A stretch of DNA of 64,000 bases from Beijerinckiaceae bacterium. Lineage in GTDB: Bacteria; Pseudomonadota; Alphaproteobacteria; Rhizobiales; Beijerinckiaceae. The position numbers were made by a program, and so were the translations under genes. The notes under the pieces are model-generated. The model made no database searches. It saw nothing but the letters and a program-made list of their open reading frames with translations, and had not been told where the DNA came from. How positions within the stretch are numbered: the stretch's first letter is position 1; the number at the start of each line of letters is the position of its first letter. Positions 8,301-16,561 of the stretch are shown here, in pieces. Location of the stretch: the NCBI GenBank assembly GCA_019745195.1, contig JAIETL010000004.1, forward strand, positions 1 through 64,000. Reading direction: 5' to 3'.

Positions 8301-11300
8301 TCAGATTTCCGGCTCGTCTTTACGGTGCCTGGGGGGAGCTTGAGGGCGGCCCGCTGCTGCTTGACCCGGCGAAACAACTGTCGATCGAGACGGCGGATTG
8401 CCTATCGGCCCCGACTTCCCATCGGTCGTTCTCACAGGGTCTTGCTTTAGAACGTCTGCGCCGGTGCGCTCGCGCGGCACGATGTCATCGACATTCAGCC
8501 CCGGCACGTCGAAAATCCGGGTGCCCCTTGGACGAGATCGTGCTGGGGCCGTTGCCACCGGCTCCACAACGACGTCGATGGGCGGCGGATTGTTCTGGCG
8601 CTTCGGGTCGCTTGGCTGGGCAAGGGAGGGTGCAATGGCCTCTTTCTGAAAGATCGAGCGTATGCGCGCGATTAATCCGGGGCGCTGATCGCTCGCGTCT
8701 TGGCCGGTTTCGGGATTGTTTTTCGATGTCACTGGCGTAGCCGCAATGGCGACGGTCCCTCGAGACGATCCCGAGGTCGAAGCGCTACCCAGTTGGACCG
8801 CCGATATGGGGTTCGGGCTGATCTTCGATGGATCGAGCGGCTTCAGGCGCGCGGCTTGTTGAGGTAAGGGCGACAACATTCCGGTCGTCACAGTAGGTGA
8901 TGTAGCGATTTTCTTTACCGGCTTGTCTACCCGAGTAAGCATCGATTGCGGGGGCCCAACACCATCCTCGGTGTGTCGAGCTGTCTGTTCTTGGCGCAGC
9001 GAAGCCACGTTGGGCTTTCGGTCGTCGATCGCTTCACGCGGAACGTCGGGGTTCACGGCAAATGCGTCGGATCGAAGCGCTTCCAGGAGCGCCTGGCGAT
9101 GGATCGCACGTTTGCGCCGACGCACGCCGGCCGAGTACGCATCCTCATCGTCGATTGCGATTGAGCTGATGGCGCAGGCAGGCGATGGGTCGAACGGAGT
9201 GGAGACGTTCGTTTTTGTTTTCGACGAGCCGATGGGTTTGCGTTCCCTCTCGGCCGACTGTGCACCGATGTGTTGCTGCGCCCGCTCCCTCTCCACAAGC
9301 CCGTCGGCTGCATGAACGTGACGACTGTTTCGTTCAAATGAGAGCCTATCGTTGAGCCTCAGTTTCGCCACCTGGGCGAGCGAGGCCTTGCGGCGCTTCA
9401 CGCCGGTGGAGACATGGGCGCTGATGTCATTGGTTCTTCCGCTACCGAGAGGGCCAGTTTCGGTCAGTGAGATGGTGCTGAGCCGCTCGGCTTCGCGCAC
9501 CCGAATTTCAGCTGCTCGCTCGATCGCCAAAGTGCCATCGGGATCGCGACCGATACCCATCCCTTTCCAATTTGCAGACGAAAGAATTGAAACTGCGGGC
9601 GCCTTTTGTTGCTGATGTCGCTGCATCAGGAACGCTTTCTGCCGTTTCACACCGGTCGAAATGTCTGTGACGATCTCGTCCGCAGGGCTGACTGCGGGCG
9701 TGCTCATCATCGCCAATTCGGAGTTCCTGCGCCGCCATGCCGTTCGGGCGACGTTTCGGGCAGCGCGCGCAATCGGATTGAGCGCCCAGAGGCCAGCCTT
9801 GTCACGCACCACGTTGCGCGCTTCCCGAAGGGTTTTGGACAGGAAGAGCACCGCTGCTTGAATCAGGCGGTGCTCGGTAACGGCGCCGACACGTCGCAGC
9901 TTTTGACCCGCCCGGCGGGACCACGGGGGCCGGGACGTTCGGACATCGATCGCAAAGCCGCTCCCGCGATGGGCGAGGATGCTAGTTCCGATCATGCGCC
10001 CGCCAAACCAGCGCGCACAGGTCTCGACCAACGGCAAGCCATCGAGATGAGCCCACTCCGCGTTCGATAGCGACAAGGGCGTTCGAGCCTGGCGGCGATC
10101 GGGCTTGGGTTGGTCGATGGGCGTCAACCGTATCTGGTCGCGCGACGGCTTGCTTTTGGCGACCCGCGACGTTCGGGACCTGATCTGCGCATCCGTTCGC
10201 GCCTGCATCCGCTGACGAAATGCGACGATCGGATCTTGGGCTTGAGTCCAAGCCAGCACGTCATCGACAAAGTCACTTGGGTTGGCCTTGAGCGGGCGGC
10301 TATTGGCTTCGCGGCGCAGTTTGTCGATCACCCGGTCGATCTGCTTTTGCGAAAGGGTCGGCGATTCCAGATCGCCGCTCTCGGTCGCACCGCGAAAGCT
10401 ACCATGCCGCGAAATTCCGGCTGTACGAAAGCCGTTTCGCGACAAAATACGGCTCGCATCGACGTGGATTCTCAAGCTGACGCGATGGCGCGTACAAGCG
10501 ACGTAGATATCGGAAGAGCCCATCGACGAGAGGTTAGCGACGATGGCGATATCGACGGTCTGACCCTGCGCTGCGTGGTTGGTGCACGCGTAGGCATGTT
10601 GAAGATGGATGGCAGATCCTGAGTTTTTTGCATCCTTGACTGCAAGCTCGCTCACGCGGCCCGACAGCACAATCGGACGTCCGTGATCGTCGACCCGGTC
10701 GAGTTCGAACGTCAGCTGCGGATCGCGCCCGTCATCATGGACCGAGAGCACTGTCGCCACGTCGGAATTGAACACTTCGGCCGCGCGCAGACGCAAGCGA
10801 CGACCGAACATGATACGGTCGCCAGCTCGCAATTCCACCGGGCTCGAGAGCATTTTGGACCCGCGTCCGATCGCCTCGAAACGGATTGATTCTTGGCCGA
10901 GATGCCCCTCTGCGATCAGGGCTTCGCGGACGACGTGATTGAGGGCTTGCACATCCTCGTTTCTGGCGGTGATGAGCAGCCGGCGAGCCAAGTTCTTTGT
11001 CGTCCAGTCGGGATTGGTCCATGTATCAGCATCCAGAAAGGATGCGACACAGGCTGCCAACGTCGTAGAGCGGTCGCGATGAACCGCGATTTCGCCAGCA
11101 TCGTGATAATGGTCGAGGCCGGCAACCGTATCGCCGGAGGCGAAAGCCTCCGATGCGTCGCGCATCCACGACGAAATCTGCCTGCGAATATGGTCGAGAC
11201 GATGCGATCCGAGCAGATCTATCAGTGCCCGCATCGGCGCGCCTCTGGCGACCGGCTGCAACTGACGGGTATCGCCGGTCAAGATCACCTTGGAACCAGC

Positions 11301-13028
11301 GCGGGCTGCCGCTTCGACAAGTATCTGAATATCCCGGCAGCCGGCCATCCCGGCTTCGTCGACGACGATGACGGTGCGGTGATCGATCGCTTCCTGCCCG
11401 GTTTCGATGGCGGTGACCAAGGGTGCGAGCGCTTGGGCATCTGCGAGCGAAACCTGTGCTTCCTGGCCCGCCAGACGTGCTGCTTTCCAAGCCGGTGCTG
11501 CGATCAATACCTTGCGCTGGTCTGCCGTCAGGATCTGCCTGAGCAGCTTCAACACATAAGTCTTGCCGGTGCCGGCGGCACCTTCGGCGATTGTCACGCC
11601 GTCGCGATTGAGCATGTGGCGGACAGCCTCACGCTGCTCGGGACTCGCTGTGCTGCCGCTCAGGATCGATGCGATGAGCGCTTCAGAAGGGGGCGCCCAT
11701 CTTTCGCGCGTAGCAACCGCCGTTTGTAATAGGGCATGCTCGTCACGAATGGCTTGCGCAACCATGAAACGCTGCGGCTCGTGGGAATATCGAGGCAAGG
11801 CCACGAAGTCGGTCTCCTTCGCCTGCGCGGTCTGAAGGATCTCGTCGGCCGTCGATCGTGTCTGCCTCGCCTGGGCCTCGATGCGAAGGATGTCTGCGCG
11901 CGTTACGATGAGGTTGATGTCGGCGTATGCGTCATGACTTCTTGCGACGTGCTGCTCCTGCAAATCCAAGCTGGTCGCAGAGCCAAGCGTCTTGCTCAGC
12001 CGTGCCGACCCGGCCTTGACGCTCGTCCAGATCGCGCCGATGTCGAAGCCGGCTTCAGCCAGTTCGTCATGCCAGGATTGCTGTAGCTGCGTCAGTGGCG
12101 TCGAGACATCCTTTCGATCGCGCGTTGCCTTGGCGGCATAATTCGAAGCTTCCCGATGCTGGGCGCTGTCCAGACCTTTGGCCGCGAGATCTGCGACGAC
12201 GTCCGCCCGCCGCTGGCTGAAAAGCCTTGAGACTTCGATCGGAAAACCTGGAATCGTGATGCCAGGACCATCCTTGGCAAGCTCTGTCTCGATACCAAGC
12301 CGCGCTTTCATCCGATGGACGAGTTCGGCGCGATATAGAGCCGAGCAGGCATTCTTGAAAGTGAGGAGATCTTTGTTTTCGATTGCCCCCACGCGGCCAT
12401 CGTCGCGCAGGCAGAGATTGAACAGGACGGCGTGGCTGTGCAGGTGTGGATGCTTGTCGCGGTTGGTCAGATGTCGATAGACCGCGACGCAGGATTCCGC
12501 TGCGGGTTTGCGAATGCGTCCCTGCGCGCCGCGACGATTGAGAATGAATCCTTGGCGCGCCATCAGACGCAGTGTCGCCTCCACTGCTTCGTCATGGATC
12601 GTCAACATCCGATCGCGCGTTTTTGCGTCCGCTAGGAGTGCAAGAATCGAATACGCTTTCTCGGGAGAGAAGGTGAGATCGTAAGCGACGACATGGGTCG
12701 GCGTCTCCAGGTCCGTCTTCCACCGCCCACGGCGGCCGCGCACCGTTGCGACAGGCCTGATGACGACCTTGCCCGTCTCCAGATCCTTTCCCTGGCCGAG
12801 ACGCTCCACGATGGCGAAGCTTGCGGCATCTCCGTCCCGGAAGCTCCTGAAGGGTCCTCTTTCGCGATGACCATCGGTCGTTTCGGGGCCAGCGAGCCGG
12901 AGCAATGTTCCCAATGAGCCGCCGCGTTCCTCGTAATAGCCGAGGCCCAGATCCTGTCTGTCTTCGCCGACGCGGTTTTCCTTGACCTGGTAATAGGCGA
13001 TGGAGGTGATCGTCGTGATCGTGATCAT
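8301..13028 (-). CDS. MobF-type conjugative relaxase-helicase (TrwC/TraI-like)
   Basis: 1575 aa. The TrwC-type relaxase domain (residues 1-~330) has the N-terminal Tyr pair (Y12, Y13), YY at 31-32 and the metal-binding histidine cluster HPHLHSHAVLFN (193-204). A RecD/TraI-like helicase follows: GAAGTGKT (Walker A, 483-490), VVDEAG (Walker B, 555-560), LTGDTRQLQPV and a late HAYACTNHAAQGQT motif. The last ~650 residues are polar and low-complexity, and carry a thrice-repeated S(T/A)GV(K/R)RxK motif near residues 1121, 1203 and 1296. It would nick oriT and unwind the transferred strand. The start overlaps the stop of the upstream RHH gene (ATGA, 13025-13028), so translation is coupled. Confidence in the family is high; intactness looks good. 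Confidence 0.9.
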   Translation of the reverse strand: MITITTITSIAYYQVKENRVGEDRQDLGLGYYEERGGSLGTLLRLAGPETTDGHRERGPFRSFRDGDAASFAIVERLGQGKDLETGKVVIRPVATVRGRRGRWKTDLETPTHVVAYDLTFSPEKAYSILALLADAKTRDRMLTIHDEAVEATLRLMARQGFILNRRGAQGRIRKPAAESCVAVYRHLTNRDKHPHLHSHAVLFNLCLRDDGRVGAIENKDLLTFKNACSALYRAELVHRMKARLGIETELAKDGPGITIPGFPIEVSRLFSQRRADVVADLAAKGLDSAQHREASNYAAKATRDRKDVSTPLTQLQQSWHDELAEAGFDIGAIWTSVKAGSARLSKTLGSATSLDLQEQHVARSHDAYADINLIVTRADILRIEAQARQTRSTADEILQTAQAKETDFVALPRYSHEPQRFMVAQAIRDEHALLQTAVATRERWAPPSEALIASILSGSTASPEQREAVRHMLNRDGVTIAEGAAGTGKTYVLKLLRQILTADQRKVLIAAPAWKAARLAGQEAQVSLADAQALAPLVTAIETGQEAIDHRTVIVVDEAGMAGCRDIQILVEAAARAGSKVILTGDTRQLQPVARGAPMRALIDLLGSHRLDHIRRQISSWMRDASEAFASGDTVAGLDHYHDAGEIAVHRDRSTTLAACVASFLDADTWTNPDWTTKNLARRLLITARNEDVQALNHVVREALIAEGHLGQESIRFEAIGRGSKMLSSPVELRAGDRIMFGRRLRLRAAEVFNSDVATVLSVHDDGRDPQLTFELDRVDDHGRPIVLSGRVSELAVKDAKNSGSAIHLQHAYACTNHAAQGQTVDIAIVANLSSMGSSDIYVACTRHRVSLRIHVDASRILSRNGFRTAGISRHGSFRGATESGDLESPTLSQKQIDRVIDKLRREANSRPLKANPSDFVDDVLAWTQAQDPIVAFRQRMQARTDAQIRSRTSRVAKSKPSRDQIRLTPIDQPKPDRRQARTPLSLSNAEWAHLDGLPLVETCARWFGGRMIGTSILAHRGSGFAIDVRTSRPPWSRRAGQKLRRVGAVTEHRLIQAAVLFLSKTLREARNVVRDKAGLWALNPIARAARNVARTAWRRRNSELAMMSTPAVSPADEIVTDISTGVKRQKAFLMQRHQQQKAPAVSILSSANWKGMGIGRDPDGTLAIERAAEIRVREAERLSTISLTETGPLGSGRTNDISAHVSTGVKRRKASLAQVAKLRLNDRLSFERNSRHVHAADGLVERERAQQHIGAQSAERERKPIGSSKTKTNVSTPFDPSPACAISSIAIDDEDAYSAGVRRRKRAIHRQALLEALRSDAFAVNPDVPREAIDDRKPNVASLRQEQTARHTEDGVGPPQSMLTRVDKPVKKIATSPTVTTGMLSPLPQQAARLKPLDPSKISPNPISAVQLGSASTSGSSRGTVAIAATPVTSKNNPETGQDASDQRPGLIARIRSIFQKEAIAPSLAQPSDPKRQNNPPPIDVVVEPVATAPARSRPRGTRIFDVPGLNVDDIVPRERTGADVLKQDPVRTTDGKSGPIGNPPSRSTVVSPGQAAAGRPQAPPRHRKDEPEI
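9107..9668 (-). repeat. Three copies of a basic motif in the relaxase tail
   Basis: Within the relaxase C-terminal tail the peptides ISTGVKRQKAFL (about 9630-9668), VSTGVKRRKASL (about 9386-9420) and YSAGVRRRKRAI (about 9107-9142) recur at 80-95-residue intervals in otherwise unrelated sequence. Conserved short basic motifs in a disordered tail suggest repeated binding sites for DNA or a partner such as a coupling protein. Confidence 0.55.
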
Positions 13029-13285
13029 CGAGGTGCCCGCCTCCCGTTGAGAAGGTATCCCGCGATCGTCTCGATCTGTTGATCCACCACCGTCGCGCGC
13101 TGCAGTACCTTCTCGACCGCTTCCGCGAGGATCTGCTCGCGCAGGGCGTTCTCGACAACCTCGGCAGGCGAGCGCCGTCGGAGCTTCGCCAAGCGCTGAA
13201 CGTGATCATGGACCTCGCAGCTCAAAGCGACCCGTAACTCACGCCTCGATCCGGTCCGCGCCGACTCAGTTTCACGGTTTTTCAA
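13025..13285 (-). CDS. Ribbon-helix-helix relaxosome accessory protein
   Basis: 86 aa with a TTG start preceded by a GGGGGAG/AAGG purine-rich site. Residues about 16-50 (ELRVALSCEVHDHVQRLAKL, then SPAEVVENALREQI) show the strand-helix-helix pattern of RHH proteins such as TrwA and TraY, which bind oriT and bend it for the relaxase. The C-terminal 35 residues are helical. It overlaps the relaxase start by four bases and begins just beside the oriT candidate, which fits an oriT-binding, self-regulating accessory protein. Confidence 0.7.
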   Translation of the reverse strand: MKNRETESARTGSRRELRVALSCEVHDHVQRLAKLRRRSPAEVVENALREQILAEAVEKVLQRATVVDQQIETIAGYLLNGRRAPR

Positions 13286-13315
13286 TACCTTGCTCCCCCG
13301 ACCGCCGGTTGGACT

Positions 13316-13340
13316 GCACCCTCGGTGCGTAGGGTGTAAC
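13316..13340 (+). other. oriT: Candidate origin of transfer (oriT) with nic site
   Basis: The plus strand holds a small hairpin, GCACC-CTC-GGTGC (13316-13328), running directly into TGCGTAGGGTGT (13326-13337). In MobF plasmid R388 an equivalent GCACC/GGTGC hairpin runs into TGCGTATTGTCT with nicking after the last T; the F-plasmid nic core is TGCGTGGGGTGT. The match to F is 11 of 12 bases. Nicking is predicted between 13337 and 13338. The relaxase gene would enter the recipient last, as is usual. It lies between the RHH gene and the divergent leading-region gene. Confidence 0.7.
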
Positions 13341-13407
13341 GATCACCTTCTCGGCTCAGGGAGCATCAGGGCAGCAAGGTAATGAAACCTTAATTGTCGG
13401 GCGTCAG

Positions 13408-13424
13408 TCTATGTCAGACATAGA
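13408..13424 (+). promoter_or_regulatory. Palindromic operator before the leading-region gene
   Basis: TCTATGTC-A-GACATAGA is a perfect 8-bp inverted repeat with one central base, 16 bp before the ATG at 13441. Its position at the likely -10 region suggests a repressor site for the leading-region gene or for both divergent genes. Confidence 0.5.
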
Positions 13425-13440
13425 TTATGGAGACCGATCG

Positions 13441-14025
13441 ATGAAGACGAGTTCGAAGCGCGACGTAGCAGATACGGCCAAGGCGGAGGCGCGGGAGGTG
13501 CCGGTTATCCGGCGCAAGGAGTTGGAGCAGACGATCCAGGAACTGCTGACGCAGCCCTCGCCGGTGCTGCTGATGGCCAGGATAGAGACCGAGTATGGTG
13601 CGAAGCTGCATGCGCTAAAGGAAGCCGGCTACGCTGTGCAGGACGTTGCGCAGCACTACATCGAAAAACTCCCCAAATGCACCACCAGGATGAAGAAGAC
13701 GATCAAGGCCATCTTCGAGCAGCTCTTCACCGATCTGGAGAGCGGGAACTGGCGGCCCATTTCCGCTGCGGCAAACCAGCAAGAGCAACAGCAGACGAAG
13801 TCCGGCGACACGCCGGAGGTTGGTTTGGAGAGCGAAGCAGCAAACGAGACGGCTGCAATCGAGCTTGAGGAAAAGCACAAGACTCCTTCCGGCCACCGGG
13901 AGGGCCCCGACGATGAACCGGACGAGCTCGAGACGCTCGAGAAGCAGTTGGTTCGTAACCTTGAGCCTCGAGCTGACGAGACGAACGCCGAGCGGCCCCC
14001 GGTTGATCAGGGCGACGACAAGTGA
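13441..14025 (+). CDS. Leading-region protein with acidic tail, unrecognised
   Basis: 194 aa. The start at 13441 is preferred to the ATG at 13411 because GGAG lies 8 nt upstream and 13411 falls inside a palindrome. Residues about 20-100 are helical (KELEQTIQELLTQ, YGAKLHALKEAGYAVQDVAQ, RMKKTIKAIFEQLF); the ALKEAGYAVQDVAQHYIEK segment could be an HTH-like turn. The last 90 residues are low-complexity and very acidic (EGPDDEPDELETLEKQL). It is the first gene after the predicted nic site. Acidic leading-region proteins can act early in the recipient, but no function can be assigned. Confidence 0.55.
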   Translation: MKTSSKRDVADTAKAEAREVPVIRRKELEQTIQELLTQPSPVLLMARIETEYGAKLHALKEAGYAVQDVAQHYIEKLPKCTTRMKKTIKAIFEQLFTDLESGNWRPISAAANQQEQQQTKSGDTPEVGLESEAANETAAIELEEKHKTPSGHREGPDDEPDELETLEKQLVRNLEPRADETNAERPPVDQGDDK

Positions 14026-14870
14026 GGGTGCAAAACAAGGCGTTCGACACTGACAGCAGGAGCATGTCCGGTAGCTTGGATTCTCACGAGCATTTCGCGC
14101 GCAGCCTCGCACTCGTCGTCGTGGGTCGAAACAAAGATCGCGCGATAACCGAGCGCGCAGTACCCGATCAGAGCCATCACGGATTGCGTCGTCAAGGTCG
14201 TCCGTCTCGGGACAGTGCCACGGATGGCCGAAATCGAGATCAGCATCGTGCCGCCATCGAGATCGAAGGCCAGGTGAAGGAGCGGCGTGCGTTTCAGGAC
14301 GCCAATCGGCCCAGGAATTTTCAACCGTGTTCGGGGGGCCTCGCTCCAACCCTTGGCCGACCAAGTCAGCTTCGCCGAAGGATGGCGTTCCGTGATCAGC
14401 GCTTTGGCTGCCTGAGCGACATGAGCCTGCCAGACACTGTCGCTCGCAGAGCGACCTGGAGCCTGCGATCGTATGGTCCGGCTGTGTTTTTCGAGTTCCC
14501 GCAAACCGGACAACCCGATATCGCCCGCTACCACGCGACGCGCCGCAGCAAGAGCGCCGTCGTGATCGCGCCTGGCCCATCCCGCCAATGCCAGTACGGA
14601 ATCGATCGGGGCAGTCTGCAACGCGCGCCCCAAGTCTGGATCGCCGATCTCGACGTCCAGAGCAAACCGCGCAGCGCGAATGAGACGCTGCACGACCTGC
14701 ATCTTGCCGCCGATCTTGATTGCAAACGACCGGTAGGCCTCTTCGCTCGGCCCGCCCGAAACATCGAGATGGCGCATCGCTGCCTCGGCATACCCGAACC
14801 AGGCGCCTGCCGTCGCAAGATGTCGCCCCGCGTGAACCGTCCGCTCGTTGATGACGACGCCTCCATCCAT
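14007..14870 (-). CDS. Unrecognised helical protein of the mobilisation module
   Basis: 287 aa from the ATG at 14870; in-frame ATGs at 14888 and 14906 are also possible but would overlap the divergent gene starting at 14887. The first ~120 residues are helical and well ordered (AGAWFGYAEAAMRHLD, KMQVVQRLIRAARFAL, PIDSVLALAGWARRDHDGAL). The second half is beta-rich (LLHLAFDLDGGTMLISI, TQSVMALIGYCALGYRAIFV, EMLVRIQATG). No known domain was recognised. The 3' end overlaps the convergent leading-region gene by 19 bp. Codon structure favours this strand over the long antisense frame. Confidence 0.5.
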   Translation of the reverse strand: MDGGVVINERTVHAGRHLATAGAWFGYAEAAMRHLDVSGGPSEEAYRSFAIKIGGKMQVVQRLIRAARFALDVEIGDPDLGRALQTAPIDSVLALAGWARRDHDGALAAARRVVAGDIGLSGLRELEKHSRTIRSQAPGRSASDSVWQAHVAQAAKALITERHPSAKLTWSAKGWSEAPRTRLKIPGPIGVLKRTPLLHLAFDLDGGTMLISISAIRGTVPRRTTLTTQSVMALIGYCALGYRAIFVSTHDDECEAAREMLVRIQATGHAPAVSVERLVLHPHLSSP

Positions 14871-14886
14871 GAACAGGAGACCTACC

Positions 14887-15351
14887 ATGCCCAGCCATAG
14901 CGACAATGATCAAAGCAAAGTTCGACCGCGCCTGACGTTGCTCGACGACCGGTTGCAGCCAGATGACAGAAGTGAAGCCCAGCTTTCGAAACGACAGACT
15001 CGTATCGTAGAGAACGAGGATCAACCCGACGATCTCACCGATCACGAGCTGCGGCTGAAACTGTCCGACATGGCCGGGCAAATTTACCTGAGGGGATGGC
15101 ATCGCAATGTCGCGATGCTGACACCAGCGGAAGCAGCCGTCATCGCAACTGCCATCGTCGGCCTTGCGACGTCCGACGACGCCATAAAGCTCTACGACGA
15201 CGTACTCGAACAGAACGAGGCGACGATCGGTGCTCTGCTGGACAGCATCAAGACGGCCGCTAATCGCATGCAACAGGACATCGAAGCGGCGGATCGTCGA
15301 TACCATAAGCACGAAGCGGAGGCGTGGGCGGGTCAGCCCGGCTCTGCTTGA
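14887..15351 (+). CDS. Small unrecognised protein, divergent from the 14007-14870 gene
   Basis: 154 aa. AGGAGA lies 7 nt before the ATG at 14887, which decides this start over one further upstream. The N-terminal 50 residues are charged. Residues about 53-140 are three long amphipathic helices (DHELRLKLSDMAGQIYLRG, TPAEAAVIATAIVGLATS, TIGALLDSIKTAANRMQQDI) with a His-rich end (YHKHEAEAW), which could support coiled-coil pairing. Only 16 bp separate its start from that of the divergent gene. Function unknown. Confidence 0.5.
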   Translation: MPSHSDNDQSKVRPRLTLLDDRLQPDDRSEAQLSKRQTRIVENEDQPDDLTDHELRLKLSDMAGQIYLRGWHRNVAMLTPAEAAVIATAIVGLATSDDAIKLYDDVLEQNEATIGALLDSIKTAANRMQQDIEAADRRYHKHEAEAWAGQPGSA

Positions 15352-15421
15352 CCAACTTATGACAGAGCGACATCGGCCGTGACCCCGGCCTGCCGACATG
15401 TATGACGGCGCGGGCACCAGC

Positions 15422-16363
15422 TCACGCCGATATCGCGGATCTCGGCGCCGATACGCGAAGGTTCGCCTGTTGCTGAATGCCGACGGCCAGGCAATCCAAG
15501 CCAAGTAGGCGCAGGTAGCGCTGGACTGGGCGAATCAGCGCCGCGCGTTGCCCGTCATTGGCAAGTTGACGTTGCGCGATGGCGGCCCGAGCCGTCGCCG
15601 ACGAAGGGACGGGGAAAGCGCCATCGCGATGAGCCGTCAGCCCGGTTTTGCGATTGTAGTTGGCGCTCCGCAGCAGAACGCAGAGAACGGCCATAACCGT
15701 CGTGGGCGAGAGAGGAACCGGCTCGCCATCGGCCGTCAGGTGTAATGCGGCTCGAACAACACCTCGGCCACGCGGCAGGTGCGCCGATACAAGCTCCCAA
15801 GAAACTTTCTTCATAGTGGCCCGGCTTTGCCGGACAATGGGGTCAGTCTCGATAATGCTTGCGACATAAGTATCCACAACGCCGCATCGCAAAGCCCTCC
15901 GGGCGGTTTTGTCACGCGCTCCAAAGATCGGAAGCCCCTTGAGAATGAGCTCGGCAGCAAACATCATCCAGTCCTCCTGCCGGAACGCTAATACAGGTGG
16001 GCTGGGTAGTGGCAGAGGCCTCTCCTGTGCTTTCACCAGGATGTCGAGGGGCAATTCACCCTCGATATTAAACGAATAGCTCAGCGCACGGACAGCACCC
16101 TCCAGGGCGATGCGGGCATATGTCTGGGCTTGCCTTGGGGAGCCCGCAAACAGATTTCCTGAAGCAATCGGTCGTCCATCGGCGCCGTTGAAGATCGTAT
16201 AGGTGAAAGGCCTCAGTTTGGAACTGGATCGCTCGGCGCTGCCAACAGAGCAGACGTTACCAGTTGATCTCGCACATCTCAGTGACTGACAAAATTGTGA
16301 CGAGACTTCAACTGTGTTCTCATCCGCAGAAATCTGGCCCTTGCTCGATCGAATGCTTTTCAT
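15422..16363 (-). CDS. Mobilisation-module protein of unrecognised family (paralogue of 7110-8057)
   Basis: 313 aa. The start at 16363 has GGAG 8 nt upstream. The first ~70 residues are polar. Residues about 72-250 match the gene at 7110-8057 in order and spacing (FAAELIL, DPIVRQSRATMKK, VRAALHLTADGEPVPLSPTTVMAVLCVLL). The C-terminal ~60 residues differ: here they are basic and helical (TARAAIAQRQLANDGQR). No recognised motif. Both copies sit on the same strand at the two edges of the mobilisation block, which suggests related but distinct jobs. Confidence 0.55.
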   Translation of the reverse strand: MKSIRSSKGQISADENTVEVSSQFCQSLRCARSTGNVCSVGSAERSSSKLRPFTYTIFNGADGRPIASGNLFAGSPRQAQTYARIALEGAVRALSYSFNIEGELPLDILVKAQERPLPLPSPPVLAFRQEDWMMFAAELILKGLPIFGARDKTARRALRCGVVDTYVASIIETDPIVRQSRATMKKVSWELVSAHLPRGRGVVRAALHLTADGEPVPLSPTTVMAVLCVLLRSANYNRKTGLTAHRDGAFPVPSSATARAAIAQRQLANDGQRAALIRPVQRYLRLLGLDCLAVGIQQQANLRVSAPRSAISA

Positions 16364-16561
16364 GGTTGGTCTCCACCGAACGGCGAGCCCGAGGACGGCG
16401 CTCATAAGACAGGATCGTCTGCAGATCGACCGCTTTGCGTGACGGGCCGGGCTTGCCTTAAATCCTCACGCATTCGATCTCTTTTGGCTCGACACGGTGT
16501 TAAACTTGCTGCTTCCAATTTGAGCGGCAGCGATGCAAAAGCGAAACGGGCCAGGTGTGAA

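Noticed and set aside
14022-14900. 292-codon plus-strand frame opposite the 14007-14870 gene
   Set aside because: No regular structure or motif, and no ribosome site; the minus-strand protein has ordered helices and strands.
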